NCBI GenBank assembly: GCA_964469935.1
Contig: CAYXZQ010000003.1
Span: 1 to 63,294, forward strand
Direction of reading: 5' to 3'
DNA: 63,294 bases
Origin: CAYXZQ01 sp964469935
GTDB lineage: Archaea > Nanobdellota > Nanobdellia > Woesearchaeales > DSVV01
Shown: positions 13,918-21,147 of the stretch, piece by piece
Layout of the letters: each line of letters starts with the position of its first letter
Numbering within the stretch: position 1 is the first letter of the stretch
The notes under the pieces: model-generated
What the model saw: the letters and a program-made list of their open reading frames with translations, nothing else
Told to the model about the DNA's origin: nothing
Databases searched by the model: none
Program-made: the position numbers and the translations under genes

Positions 13918-14706
13918 ATGATGAATGAAAAGATACATAAGCCGATTTTTTATGCGATGATAATAATCGCGCTGCTGGCAGCATCGTACGGGGCATTCCT
14001 TCTCCTCTTCGGCTCAGACACATTGCTGGAGCTCACAAGGGAGGACGGTTTCATCGAGACCATAACTGCCCTGGGATTCCTTGCATCATCCATCCTTTTT
14101 TTCATATCATACATGGGGTCGAAGGCTCCGAAATCCCGCAGGTTCCTGACAAAGAGAAACATCATCCTGCTGATGCTCGCGCTCCTGATGTTCGGGGCAT
14201 TCGGCGAGGAGATTAGCTGGGGCCAGCGGCTGATAGGCTTCATCACGCCGCCGACAATAGCAAAGGAGAATGCCCAGCAGGAATTCAACATCCACAACCT
14301 CTGGCTATTCGACCGGGAGACTCCGCAGGGCCAGGAAAAGACAGGGCTTGCGCTATTCTTCACTGTCGACAGGATGTACGCGCTCTTCATTCTGGGATTC
14401 TTCATAATCATCCCATTGCTCGCATATATCAGCGCCAGGTTCGCGCACCTGATGGAGCACATCAGGTTTCCTGTTTTCCCATTATGGCTCGGGATGTTCT
14501 TTGTCCTCAATTACTTGCTTTCCAAGACCCTGTTCATCACTAGATCAATGATAGACCCCATAACTGAGATAAAGGAATGCAACAATGCCCTGATATTCTT
14601 TGCCATTGCATCATATAATCATTTCAACATGCCGCCTGTAACTAGTGTCATCCCTGCAGGGCATGCTCTCCATCCTGAGCACAAGGCAGCTGCCAGGGCG
14701 AAGTGA
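13918..14706 (+). CDS. Polytopic membrane protein with EEISWGQR motif
   Basis: 262 residues with about six membrane helices (for example 11-31, 47-67, 82-97, 150-175, 190-212, 220-240). Between helices 3 and 4 lies FGAFGEEISWGQRLIGF, a conserved signature of a widespread, poorly characterised membrane family; the paired Glu, Trp and Arg look catalytic or ligand-binding. TATA-like AAATTTTAATATAC lies about 40 nt upstream. Monocistronic. Function unknown. Confidence 0.65.
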   Translation: MMNEKIHKPIFYAMIIIALLAASYGAFLLLFGSDTLLELTREDGFIETITALGFLASSILFFISYMGSKAPKSRRFLTKRNIILLMLALLMFGAFGEEISWGQRLIGFITPPTIAKENAQQEFNIHNLWLFDRETPQGQEKTGLALFFTVDRMYALFILGFFIIIPLLAYISARFAHLMEHIRFPVFPLWLGMFFVLNYLLSKTLFITRSMIDPITEIKECNNALIFFAIASYNHFNMPPVTSVIPAGHALHPEHKAAARAK

Positions 14707-15270
14707 TTCAGTGACCATATCCAAGACAGTTTCTTGATAATTCAGGAAAAGCATAAAGAGTTGATGAGGGGATAAATTCATCTCCAGGAACGGAAACGCC
14801 TGCATGAGATCAAATCTGCAGAGATTGGCTTATTCTTGGATACTTATCGTTAATAATTATGATACCCTTTTCTTGTGCTGATAAATATGACATTTTATCA
14901 ACATATTTCTATCAATCTGTTAATATTCACTACCATACCTATTAAAACATAAGAGACATCACTAAAGGATAGATAGGATGAATGATGATGTTTGGCATAA
15001 GTTGATATGCTAAACAATAAAGGTTTAACAGGCACAGGAGAATAATTTTGGGCAATTTTGTTTTTGGTACTTTCTATTGATACAGAAATATTCGGATTTT
15101 GACTCATTTCCAGAGTATCATTTTCATATGCAATTGCCACATGGTTTACAGCAATTTTTACAGTATTATTGATAATTACAGTGGTAGCCCATGTGATTAA
15201 GGACGTTTAAGCTTTTTTTAACAGATCCTTTATCATTAAGATTAATCAAATCATATTCGGAGGTGACAAA
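14707..15270. other. 564-nt AT-rich stretch without a convincing gene
   Basis: No plus-strand frame of note. The longest minus-strand frame (80 codons, 14898-15140) has no recognisable composition, no ribosome-binding site and no promoter, and I do not call it. The right end holds a perfect GGAGGTGA for the peptide gene at 15271. Confidence 0.5.
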
Positions 15271-15390
15271 ATGACAAAGAAAAGCAGAGGGGGAAGAATG
15301 ACAGCAGCGAAGAAAAGGGCTGCAAAGACTCCAGGCGGCAAAGGGATGGTAAAGAACAGGCCGGCAGGAAAAAGGATAATGAAAACTTAA
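15271..15390 (+). CDS. Very basic 39-aa peptide
   Basis: Perfect ribosome-binding site GGAGGTGA five nt before ATG 15271. About a third of residues are Lys or Arg, spaced by Gly, Ala and Thr (KKSRGGRMTAAKKRAAKTPG); there are no acidic residues. It resembles a free histone-H1 or protamine tail and should bind DNA or RNA. Similar Lys/Ala/Thr stretches occur in membrane proteins encoded at 32280, 58796 and 61176. Confidence 0.55.
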   Translation: MTKKSRGGRMTAAKKRAAKTPGGKGMVKNRPAGKRIMKT

Positions 15391-15490
15391 TTACCAGATG
15401 AGGAAGATTCATTTCTTCATAGATGAGGTTTTTATTTTTTCATTATGTAACAAATGACAATGAAATGATAGAGGGACAGAGGTGTTCATG

Positions 15491-15820
15491 ATGGCATTAT
15501 TTGGAACATTATTAGGTTTTTTGATAAGCTTGGTAATTTCAGCAATTATTATTTTTTTAGCTGCAAGAATACTGGGCGAGAAGGAGGGATTTGGCACAGC
15601 GGTATTTGCTGCATTTATCGGTGCAATAATATTTGCGCTGGTGTCTTATTTCCTGGGTGTCGGTTGGATTGCTGCTTTGGTTGGCGGGTTAGCATGGCTT
15701 ATTGCTCTTGGCAGCCTATATAAGATTGGCTGGATGAAAGCTTTTGTCATAGCAGTGGTCATATGGATTATTGCAACCCTTGTCAGCCTGGTGCTGCCAA
15801 CTATTGCAGGACCCCTATAA
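15491..15820 (+). CDS. Small four-helix membrane protein
   Basis: About 109 residues, almost all hydrophobic, with four predicted membrane spans separated by short loops (ARILGEKEGFGT after helix 1). GAGGTG precedes; ATG 15491 gives the best spacing (6 nt), ATG 15488 and GTG 15482 are alternatives. It resembles small bacterial inner-membrane proteins of unknown role. Neighbours are other tiny envelope proteins. Confidence 0.6.
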   Translation: MALFGTLLGFLISLVISAIIIFLAARILGEKEGFGTAVFAAFIGAIIFALVSYFLGVGWIAALVGGLAWLIALGSLYKIGWMKAFVIAVVIWIIATLVSLVLPTIAGPL

Positions 15821-16000
15821 GAACAAAGAGGAATGCAAAGATGTTTATCAGCACAATATTGGTGATCAGATAATTATCGCCGACATATGGGTAAAACCTG
15901 ACTGCATTAAGGTTTGCGGATAATCTTGGAAAATTTTTTGGCATGATAACTGCAATAATTTACTAATTAATAATCAGAAAAAGATGAAGGAGGAAAGAAA

Positions 16001-16099
16001 ATGAAAAAGACTCTTAATATTAAAGGCGGAATGCTCTCACTTATAGGGGCCGTAGTGGTAGTGTTAGTAATCTTGGTTTTGTTTTTCAGATATTTTTAA
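16001..16099 (+). CDS. Single-helix membrane peptide (32 aa)
   Basis: Strong site AAGGAGGAAAG lies 4 nt upstream of ATG 16001. The product is a basic N-terminus (MKKTLNIKGG) followed by about 20 aliphatic residues to FFRYF. A typical small transmembrane peptide; function unknown. Confidence 0.55.
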   Translation: MKKTLNIKGGMLSLIGAVVVVLVILVLFFRYF

Positions 16100-16333
16100 G
16101 TTTTGCTTCAGACCATGAAATGCACAAACCATGAGATACATATTCCCCAAGAAGAGATGTATCTATAATAGGTTCGCTTAAATAGAGTAATGCGACAATA
16201 GGGCTGATTGCCATAGGTGTTCGATGGAGATGTAGAGAGCAAGAGAGATTCCTGTTCATGATCTCCATGGGAAACAAACACCAGGTAAGTCCTGTTCAAA
16301 TGGGTTAAACAAAATGATGCGGGGTTGAACAAA

Positions 16334-16553
16334 ATGATAGGATACTATGATTTCGGAAATGTATGGGTAATTTTTGGATTTATATTCATGATACCTATTT
16401 GTGGTTGCAGTAATCTGGCTGATAGTCTGGTTTGTGGAATTTAAGATTAAGAGACCAGCAAATTCTCTGGAAATACTCAAAGGGAGATATGCCAGAGGAG
16501 ATATCTCAAAAAAAGAATACAATGATATTAAAAACGAACTAACAGGGGTGTGA
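16334..16553 (+). pseudogene. SHOCT-domain membrane protein with frameshift
   Basis: The 3' part encodes a textbook SHOCT helix pair (SLEILKGRYARGDISKKEY) after a membrane helix (VVAVIWLIVWFVEF). The matching N-terminal part (MIGYYDFGNVWVIFGFIF) begins at ATG 16334 in another frame, so a one-base insertion or two-base deletion near 16385-16400 breaks the gene. Fused, it would be a typical 70-75 residue SHOCT protein. It may be decayed or a sequencing error. Confidence 0.6.
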
Positions 16554-16557
16554 AAAA

Positions 16558-16833
16558 ATGACAAAAAAAAATTCAGATGAATCTAATGGATTAAGACAGA
16601 GAACTCACGAAAGCGTTGACAAGATAATGGACAAGGCTGAAAACCTCAGACAAAGCGGCAAAGAAACGCTTGCTCATGTAAAAGACAAGGCAATATTGAT
16701 CAGGGGGAATGTTGATGGATACATCAAAAAGAACCCGAAAAAAACAGTGATGTTTGCTGTAGGGACTGGCGTAGTTGCCGGTGCAGTTACGACAGCAGTT
16801 CTGATGATTAGGAAACATAAGAATCAATCATAG
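16558..16833 (+). CDS. DUF883/ElaB-YqjD-like membrane-anchored protein
   Basis: 91 residues: an amphipathic N-terminal half (QRTHESVDKIMDKAENLRQS), the signature YIKKNPKKTVMFAVGTGVVA and a C-terminal membrane helix with GxxxG and a basic end. In bacteria, ElaB/YqjD proteins tether ribosomes to the membrane in stationary phase. It starts 5 nt after the SHOCT stop. Unusual in archaea, it suggests acquisition from bacteria. Confidence 0.7.
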   Translation: MTKKNSDESNGLRQRTHESVDKIMDKAENLRQSGKETLAHVKDKAILIRGNVDGYIKKNPKKTVMFAVGTGVVAGAVTTAVLMIRKHKNQS

Positions 16834-16861
16834 ATTGATGCAGGACCGGAAAGGGATCTCA

Positions 16862-17350
16862 ATGGAATTGTATGAGAAGAATAAGGTATGGGAAGAGATA
16901 AACAACCTTACACATATAGGTAGATCTGGAAGTGATATTGAGCAGGCACTGATTGCAAAGGGATATGATAAGGCACTTTTGAAAGAGATTCTCACTAACA
17001 CATTCATGGACCGGCTCATTGAAAAAGAGGAAATGTTTATACGTATGCAGCAGTCAGCAACAAATCAAGCAGCAGAACGGGCAGAAATTGATGAGATTGA
17101 GGCTGCAAATCAGAAGAATCAGGTACAATGGGATCAACAGAAAGAGAGGGAAGCAGAGCTTGTAATGCAGCAAGGAGAAATCCAAAAAGCGGATGATGAG
17201 AAGAAACGCATTGATTTTGAGACACAGAGAATAAATTTGCAATACGGGACGAATGTCATGGAGCAGGATATGGCAAGACATCGGGCAGAGGACGAAGAAG
17301 ATATAAAACGAGAGCATGAAAGGCGTTTACATTTAGAGACTTCTATATAA
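16862..17350 (+). CDS. Coiled-coil protein of unknown function
   Basis: About 162 residues. The first 60 resemble a small helical domain (SGSDIEQALIAKGYDKALLK, UBA-like in pattern) and the rest is one highly charged, Gln/Glu-rich coiled coil. ATG 16862 follows GGAAAGGGATC; ATG 16838 is an alternative. There is no membrane segment. Probably co-transcribed with the DUF883-like gene 28 nt upstream. Confidence 0.5.
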   Translation: MELYEKNKVWEEINNLTHIGRSGSDIEQALIAKGYDKALLKEILTNTFMDRLIEKEEMFIRMQQSATNQAAERAEIDEIEAANQKNQVQWDQQKEREAELVMQQGEIQKADDEKKRIDFETQRINLQYGTNVMEQDMARHRAEDEEDIKREHERRLHLETSI

Positions 17351-17371
17351 CATAATAACATAAAGAATTGA

Positions 17372-17536
17372 TGAGCCTGCAGGGATTCGAACCCCGATTA
17401 ACCGGTAACTTCCAACCATTAGGGGGCTTGGCTGAAAGCCAACCCCCGGAATTTTAGTCAAGGTTTTGTTTCATCCGGAGGATGAACACAAAAAGTTGTC
17501 CGAAGCCGATTGTGCTATCCATTACACCACAGGCCC
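17372..17536 (-). tRNA. tRNA-Arg(UCG) with anticodon-loop intron
   Basis: Acceptor GGGCCTG pairs with CAGGCTC, discriminator A. D stem GTGT/GCAC, anticodon stem ATCGG/CCGGT, T arm CGGGG-TTCGAAT-CCCTG. The loop reads CTTCGG before and A after the intron, giving anticodon TCG. The intron at 37/38 is about 93 nt and contains two strong hairpins (TTCATCC/GGATGAA and GGGGGTTGGCT/AGCCAAGCCCCC). No CCA is encoded. The promoter and first 21 nt are duplicated upstream. Confidence 0.85.
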
Positions 17537-17587
17537 TCAAAAGGCAGTTGTTCTGTCATCCTTTTAATATTTTGCCAAAAGAAGCAG
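17516..17587 (-). repeat. 72-bp repeat, copy at tRNA-Arg 5' end
   Basis: Bases 17516-17587, covering the first 21 nt of tRNA-Arg and about 50 nt of its promoter region (TATA-like AATATTAAAAGG on the minus strand), recur without change at 17665-17736, 149 bp away. Confidence 0.85.
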
Positions 17588-17685
17588 TCACCGGGGGACT
17601 TCTGCGGAGCAGAACGTCGCCCCTGTTTTTACCAATTTTTTCTTAAAAAATTGGCTGACTGCGATATCCATTACACCACAGGCCC
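17584..17685 (-). ncRNA. Candidate structured RNA driven by duplicated tRNA-Arg promoter
   Basis: Starting from the duplicated tRNA 5' end (G1 equivalent at 17685), the sequence departs from tRNA after 21 nt. It forms an outer stem GCAGTCA/TGACTGC (17656-17662 with 17584-17590) enclosing a perfect 10-bp hairpin CCAATTTTTT-AAG-AAAAAATTGG and a long GC hairpin (GGGGCGAC...GTTCTGC with GCAGAA...CCCC). No T arm or acceptor 3' strand follows, so it is not a complete tRNA. A three-way-junction RNA under a tRNA promoter is the simplest reading; a 5' tRNA half is another. Confidence 0.45.
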
Positions 17686-17736
17686 TCAAAAGGCAGTTGT
17701 TCTGTCATCCTTTTAATATTTTGCCAAAAGAAGCAG
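17665..17736 (-). repeat. 72-bp repeat, second copy
   Basis: Identical to 17516-17587. It carries a complete copy of the tRNA-Arg promoter region and the 5' 21 nt of the tRNA. Confidence 0.85.
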
Positions 17737-17776
17737 GTCTAATCGGATCAAGCCAAACCTGATTTGATCAAAAGAA

Positions 17777-18058
17777 CTATATCTTCTCAAGCACAATCTC
17801 GATTGTCGATACCCGCACGTCGCGTCCTTCCTTGTTCTTGAACTCCTCGGAATCGATGACTATGTCCTTGAGCTTTACCTGATCCTTCAGAAACCGTTTC
17901 GACGCGACCTCTGCGACATCGACAGCCCTCGAGATGAACTTGCCCCTCGCCTTCACGATGACTTCAGAAGCGTCTTTTGTCGTAAACTGCATGACGACGC
18001 TCGTCACGTAGTTCATGAAGGGCTTGCCTCCAATAAAAATAGAGTTGTCAAGAGTCAT
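17777..18058 (-). CDS. albA: DNA/RNA-binding protein Alba
   Basis: 93 residues with the Alba fold: NSIFIGGKPFMNYVTSVVMQ, then IVKARGKFISRAVDVAEV, where the conserved basic loop and helix bind nucleic acid, and a final beta hairpin (STIEIVLEKI). Alba is a major archaeal chromatin and RNA-binding protein. It follows the S17e gene by 15 nt on the same strand, a common archaeal pairing of information-processing genes. Confidence 0.93.
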   Translation of the reverse strand: MTLDNSIFIGGKPFMNYVTSVVMQFTTKDASEVIVKARGKFISRAVDVAEVASKRFLKDQVKLKDIVIDSEEFKNKEGRDVRVSTIEIVLEKI

Positions 18059-18073
18059 TTTCGCACCCCCCTG

Positions 18074-18268
18074 CTAAATCTCTTTTTCTGTCTTTACAAG
18101 CCTGGTCAGGTATCCTGCAACAGTGTTCCTTATCTTCTTCGACGGAAAATCAAGCAGCTCTGCAACGATTGTCTTATTCTCTTCAAAGTCCTTCTTGAAT
18201 CGCTCCCTGTGCTCGTTGTAGAGGCCCAATGTCGTCCTTTTCACCAGCTGCGTCTTTATTCTTCCCAT
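18074..18268 (-). CDS. rps17e: 30S ribosomal protein S17e
   Basis: 64 residues, the usual archaeal length, beginning MGRIKTQLVKRTTLGLY and containing DFPSKKIRNTVAGYLTRLVK. S17e is an archaeal/eukaryotic small-subunit protein. A TTAAATACTACC TATA-like element lies upstream on the minus strand. It forms an operon with the Alba gene. Confidence 0.95.
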   Translation of the reverse strand: MGRIKTQLVKRTTLGLYNEHRERFKKDFEENKTIVAELLDFPSKKIRNTVAGYLTRLVKTEKEI

Positions 18269-18313
18269 GGTTATCCCTATGTTGATGCGGTTAAGGACAG
18301 GTAGTATTTAAAG

Positions 18314-18784
18314 TTATTCCCCGCATGGATTAACCTGCTGCTCGTATGTCACTCCGTGCGAGCTCCCGCAGTAGACGATGTTCTGGTTGAGGTTCAGTAT
18401 GGGCTCGACCTCTATCTTCCTGATATCACCGTAGACATCCTTGTCATAGGGGGCTGAGAGTGTGGCCTCTGCGAGAGAGCCGAGGGTCCTGAAGATCACA
18501 ATGGGATCCACTCCTTTTTCGCCGAAAATCTTGATGTTGAATCCGTTGAGATCCTTCTCCCTGTTCTGGAGGCTCAGCCTCACAGTCGTCTGGAAATTGT
18601 CAAAAGCCGTCCTGTCGCTGCTGAAACAGGCATCCTTTACCATGAAGAAGGCGTCGCTGCATTCAGGCGGGTCTGTTGCGCTGACAGCGTTGATTGCAGT
18701 GGTCACAATGTAGACAAAGACGACGAGAACCAGCACGAGACCTACCGCTGTCAGGTTCTTCTTTAATTTACCATATCTGCGCAT
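18314..18784 (-). CDS. Membrane-anchored extracytoplasmic protein, unknown
   Basis: 156 residues: basic N-terminus, one membrane helix (about 12-34, VGLVLVLVVFVYIVTTAIN), then an outside domain with four Cys likely forming disulfides (PPECSDAF, DACFSS, YCGSS, NPCGE). No family recognised. It resembles pilin-like or minor surface subunits, but no class III signal motif is clear. Confidence 0.55.
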   Translation of the reverse strand: MRRYGKLKKNLTAVGLVLVLVVFVYIVTTAINAVSATDPPECSDAFFMVKDACFSSDRTAFDNFQTTVRLSLQNREKDLNGFNIKIFGEKGVDPIVIFRTLGSLAEATLSAPYDKDVYGDIRKIEVEPILNLNQNIVYCGSSHGVTYEQQVNPCGE

Positions 18785-18881
18785 AGATATACGATAAGCT
18801 ATATTAATATATAAATTTTTCTATTAATAGAATACATGTCACCATATAAATTTATATAGGACAGTTGTTTATCCTTGATTC

Positions 18882-19943
18882 ATGGTCGATACCTCGCAGC
18901 TCATAGACGACATAAAGAAGCAGGAGGACAAAGGGTTCTTCAAGGGGCTGAGGAAGAGGAAGCAGATGGCTGAGAAATACAGGCCCACGCAGAAGAGCAT
19001 AATCCAGAACATGCCCTTCCATATCCAGAATTCTCTCAAGCTGACAGGCGAGTTCAAGATCCTGGACAAGTTCGAGAAGATCGTGGTTGCAGGAATCGGC
19101 ATAAATGCCCAGGCAGGGGAGATCCTCCGTGAATATCTCTCGGAGTACAGGTTCGACCTCAGGGTCGTCAGGGACTTCTCGCTTCCAGAGGACGTGGATG
19201 CAAAGACCCTCGCAGTCATCGCATCCTACACAGGCAATGACGAGGAGGCCATCAGCTGCTACAAGAACGCGCTCAGGAAGGGCTGCAGGATAATAGGCCT
19301 CTCCTCCGGCGGGAGGCTTGCCGAGGGCTTCACCAGGAACAATACAGAACACATACTCCTGCCAAAGAACCTCGTCGAGAGCACGACCCTCTGCTACATG
19401 CTCTTCCCGCTCATAAAGATACTTGACAATTCATCTTTCATAAAGCCCCAGAAGGAGATAATAGACGAGACAATAAGGAGCCTCAAGAGCCAGGAGCTCA
19501 GGGACATGGCAAAGGTCCTCTACGAGAAGCTCAGGGACAGGGTGCCTGTCATCTACAGCTCGCCCGAGCTCTCTGTCATAACCAACTACTGGAAGATGCA
19601 GTTCAACCTCAATGCCAAGATACCCTGCTTCTCCGGCGTATTCTCGGACGCGGCGTACAGCGACATAAACGCCTTTGTCAAGGACTTATGGGACTTCTAC
19701 CTGGTCTTCATAAGGGACCAGGGCGACTCGGACCTGATAATCAAGTCCATGGCAACTGCAAAGAAGATCATCAGGAACAAGGGCCACGGCACGACGGAGA
19801 TACTCATCAAGGGCTCAAACAAGCTCTCAAGGCTCATGACATGCGCATTCATAGCAGACATAGCCTCATACTACCTCAGCGAATACTATAAGATCGAGGA
19901 AGACCTGGTGCAGAAATACCGGCAGGAGTTCAAGACTTACTAA
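18882..19943 (+). CDS. SIS-domain sugar isomerase, PGI/PMI-like
   Basis: 353 residues with two SIS domains in the arrangement of archaeal bifunctional phosphoglucose/phosphomannose isomerase: IVVAGIGINAQAGEIL, VIASYTGNDEEAISCY (canonical SYSGNT), and KMQFNLNAKIPCFSGVF. The family's usual NENAKxPAFxxxxPELNHNE is changed to end in SDAAYSDI, so a catalytic region is altered. The TATA box ATATAAATTTATATAGG precedes ATG directly. It is followed 11 nt later by a PGI gene. It may isomerise another sugar phosphate or be a regulatory partner. Confidence 0.7.
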   Translation: MVDTSQLIDDIKKQEDKGFFKGLRKRKQMAEKYRPTQKSIIQNMPFHIQNSLKLTGEFKILDKFEKIVVAGIGINAQAGEILREYLSEYRFDLRVVRDFSLPEDVDAKTLAVIASYTGNDEEAISCYKNALRKGCRIIGLSSGGRLAEGFTRNNTEHILLPKNLVESTTLCYMLFPLIKILDNSSFIKPQKEIIDETIRSLKSQELRDMAKVLYEKLRDRVPVIYSSPELSVITNYWKMQFNLNAKIPCFSGVFSDAAYSDINAFVKDLWDFYLVFIRDQGDSDLIIKSMATAKKIIRNKGHGTTEILIKGSNKLSRLMTCAFIADIASYYLSEYYKIEEDLVQKYRQEFKTY

Positions 19944-19954
19944 AAAAAAAGGGG

Positions 19955-21118
19955 GTGTTCAATCTGGAATTTGACTTCTCAGGGCTCGGAGAGATAAGCA
20001 TGAGGCCGTACGAAGGGGAGAGGCCGTTCTTCTGCGACCTCAGGCCCGATCTTTTCCATATCAGCCAGTCGGCAGAAGCTTACAGGGGATACAAAAACAT
20101 CATACTCATAGGCAACGGCGGGGCGGTCAACAGCTTTTTGGTGCTGCACAGGTCCCTTTACAGGGGAGCAAAGCAGGTTGCGATCATCAATTCCATGGAA
20201 CCGGACCTCATCGGCGAGACAAGGAAGAAGTACGGCAAGGACGACACCCTCGTGATTACGGCAAGCACGTCAGGCACGAATGTCGGCGCACTCGAGATAA
20301 TGAGCAGGTTTTTGGATTATCAGATGGTTGCGATAACTGCAGAGAACGACGGCGCGCTCAGGCAGATAGCTGAGAAGAGGGGAATCCCGGTCCTCTTCGT
20401 CCCGCACATAACCGACAGGTACCTGACATCCGGTGCACTCGCATATTTTCCGCTTGCAGTCCTCGGCCTTGACATCAGGAAGATTGATGCTGCGCTCCAA
20501 AGGGCGTATGAAAAGTATTCAGCAGAAGGCAATGACGCTCTCAGGCTATCGATCGCCCTGAATGACCTGGAGGCAAAGGGCTATACAGAGGTCTTCCTGC
20601 CTATATACTCCCACAGGCTGGAGGGTTTCGAGATATACATAACCCAACTCATGCATGAGTCTGTCTGCAAGGACGGCAAGGGGCAGAATTTCCTGGTCGT
20701 CCCTGCACCCGAGTCCCAGCACCACACCAACCAGAGGCTCTTCGGGGGAAGGAGGAACGCCTGCGCACTGTTCCTCTCGGCAGGACAGGACGACAATGAA
20801 TCCGTCACGTCATTCCCTGGCGAGCTTGACGACATAAGGCTCAGGGACGGGACCCTGGGCGACATCAACCACAAATGCCTCGCAAGGGCTTTTGACGCGG
20901 AGCTGCAGGGGACCTTCAAAAATGCTGTCGACGAGAAGATACCCGCTGCAAGGCTCAGGCTCGAAAAGATTGACGAGGAAAGCGTGACAGAGCTCATCGC
21001 GTTCTGGCAGTACACTGCGGTATATTCATCCTGGCTTCGGGGTGTCAACCCGTTCGACCAGCCCCAGGTCGAGAAATCAAAGGACATATCCTTCAGCATG
21101 AGAAGGGATGACAAGTAA
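19955..21118 (+). CDS. pgi: Glucose-6-phosphate isomerase
   Basis: 387 residues. The C-terminus GVNPFDQPQVEKSK matches the PGI family signature, and HESVCKDGKGQNFLVVPAP plus ESQHHTNQRLFGG correspond to the substrate-closing region; VITASTSGTNVGALE is the first sugar-phosphate loop. It interconverts glucose-6-phosphate and fructose-6-phosphate in the cytosol. The start is GTG at 19955 with AAGGGGG upstream, 11 nt after the SIS gene, so both are one operon. It is shorter than bacterial PGI (about 550) but like compact archaeal forms. Confidence 0.8.
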   Translation: MFNLEFDFSGLGEISMRPYEGERPFFCDLRPDLFHISQSAEAYRGYKNIILIGNGGAVNSFLVLHRSLYRGAKQVAIINSMEPDLIGETRKKYGKDDTLVITASTSGTNVGALEIMSRFLDYQMVAITAENDGALRQIAEKRGIPVLFVPHITDRYLTSGALAYFPLAVLGLDIRKIDAALQRAYEKYSAEGNDALRLSIALNDLEAKGYTEVFLPIYSHRLEGFEIYITQLMHESVCKDGKGQNFLVVPAPESQHHTNQRLFGGRRNACALFLSAGQDDNESVTSFPGELDDIRLRDGTLGDINHKCLARAFDAELQGTFKNAVDEKIPAARLRLEKIDEESVTELIAFWQYTAVYSSWLRGVNPFDQPQVEKSKDISFSMRRDDK

Positions 21119-21147
21119 TTTAAAGCCCTGAGGATTTCTTTTTTTCC

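Noticed and set aside
14898..15140. 80-codon minus-strand frame in the AT-rich gap
   Set aside because: No ribosome-binding site, promoter, family resemblance or coding-like composition.
17510..17716. Plus-strand 68-codon frame across the tRNA-Arg 5' region
   Set aside because: It contains the 72-bp repeat twice and the complement of the tRNA; repeated peptide is a by-product.
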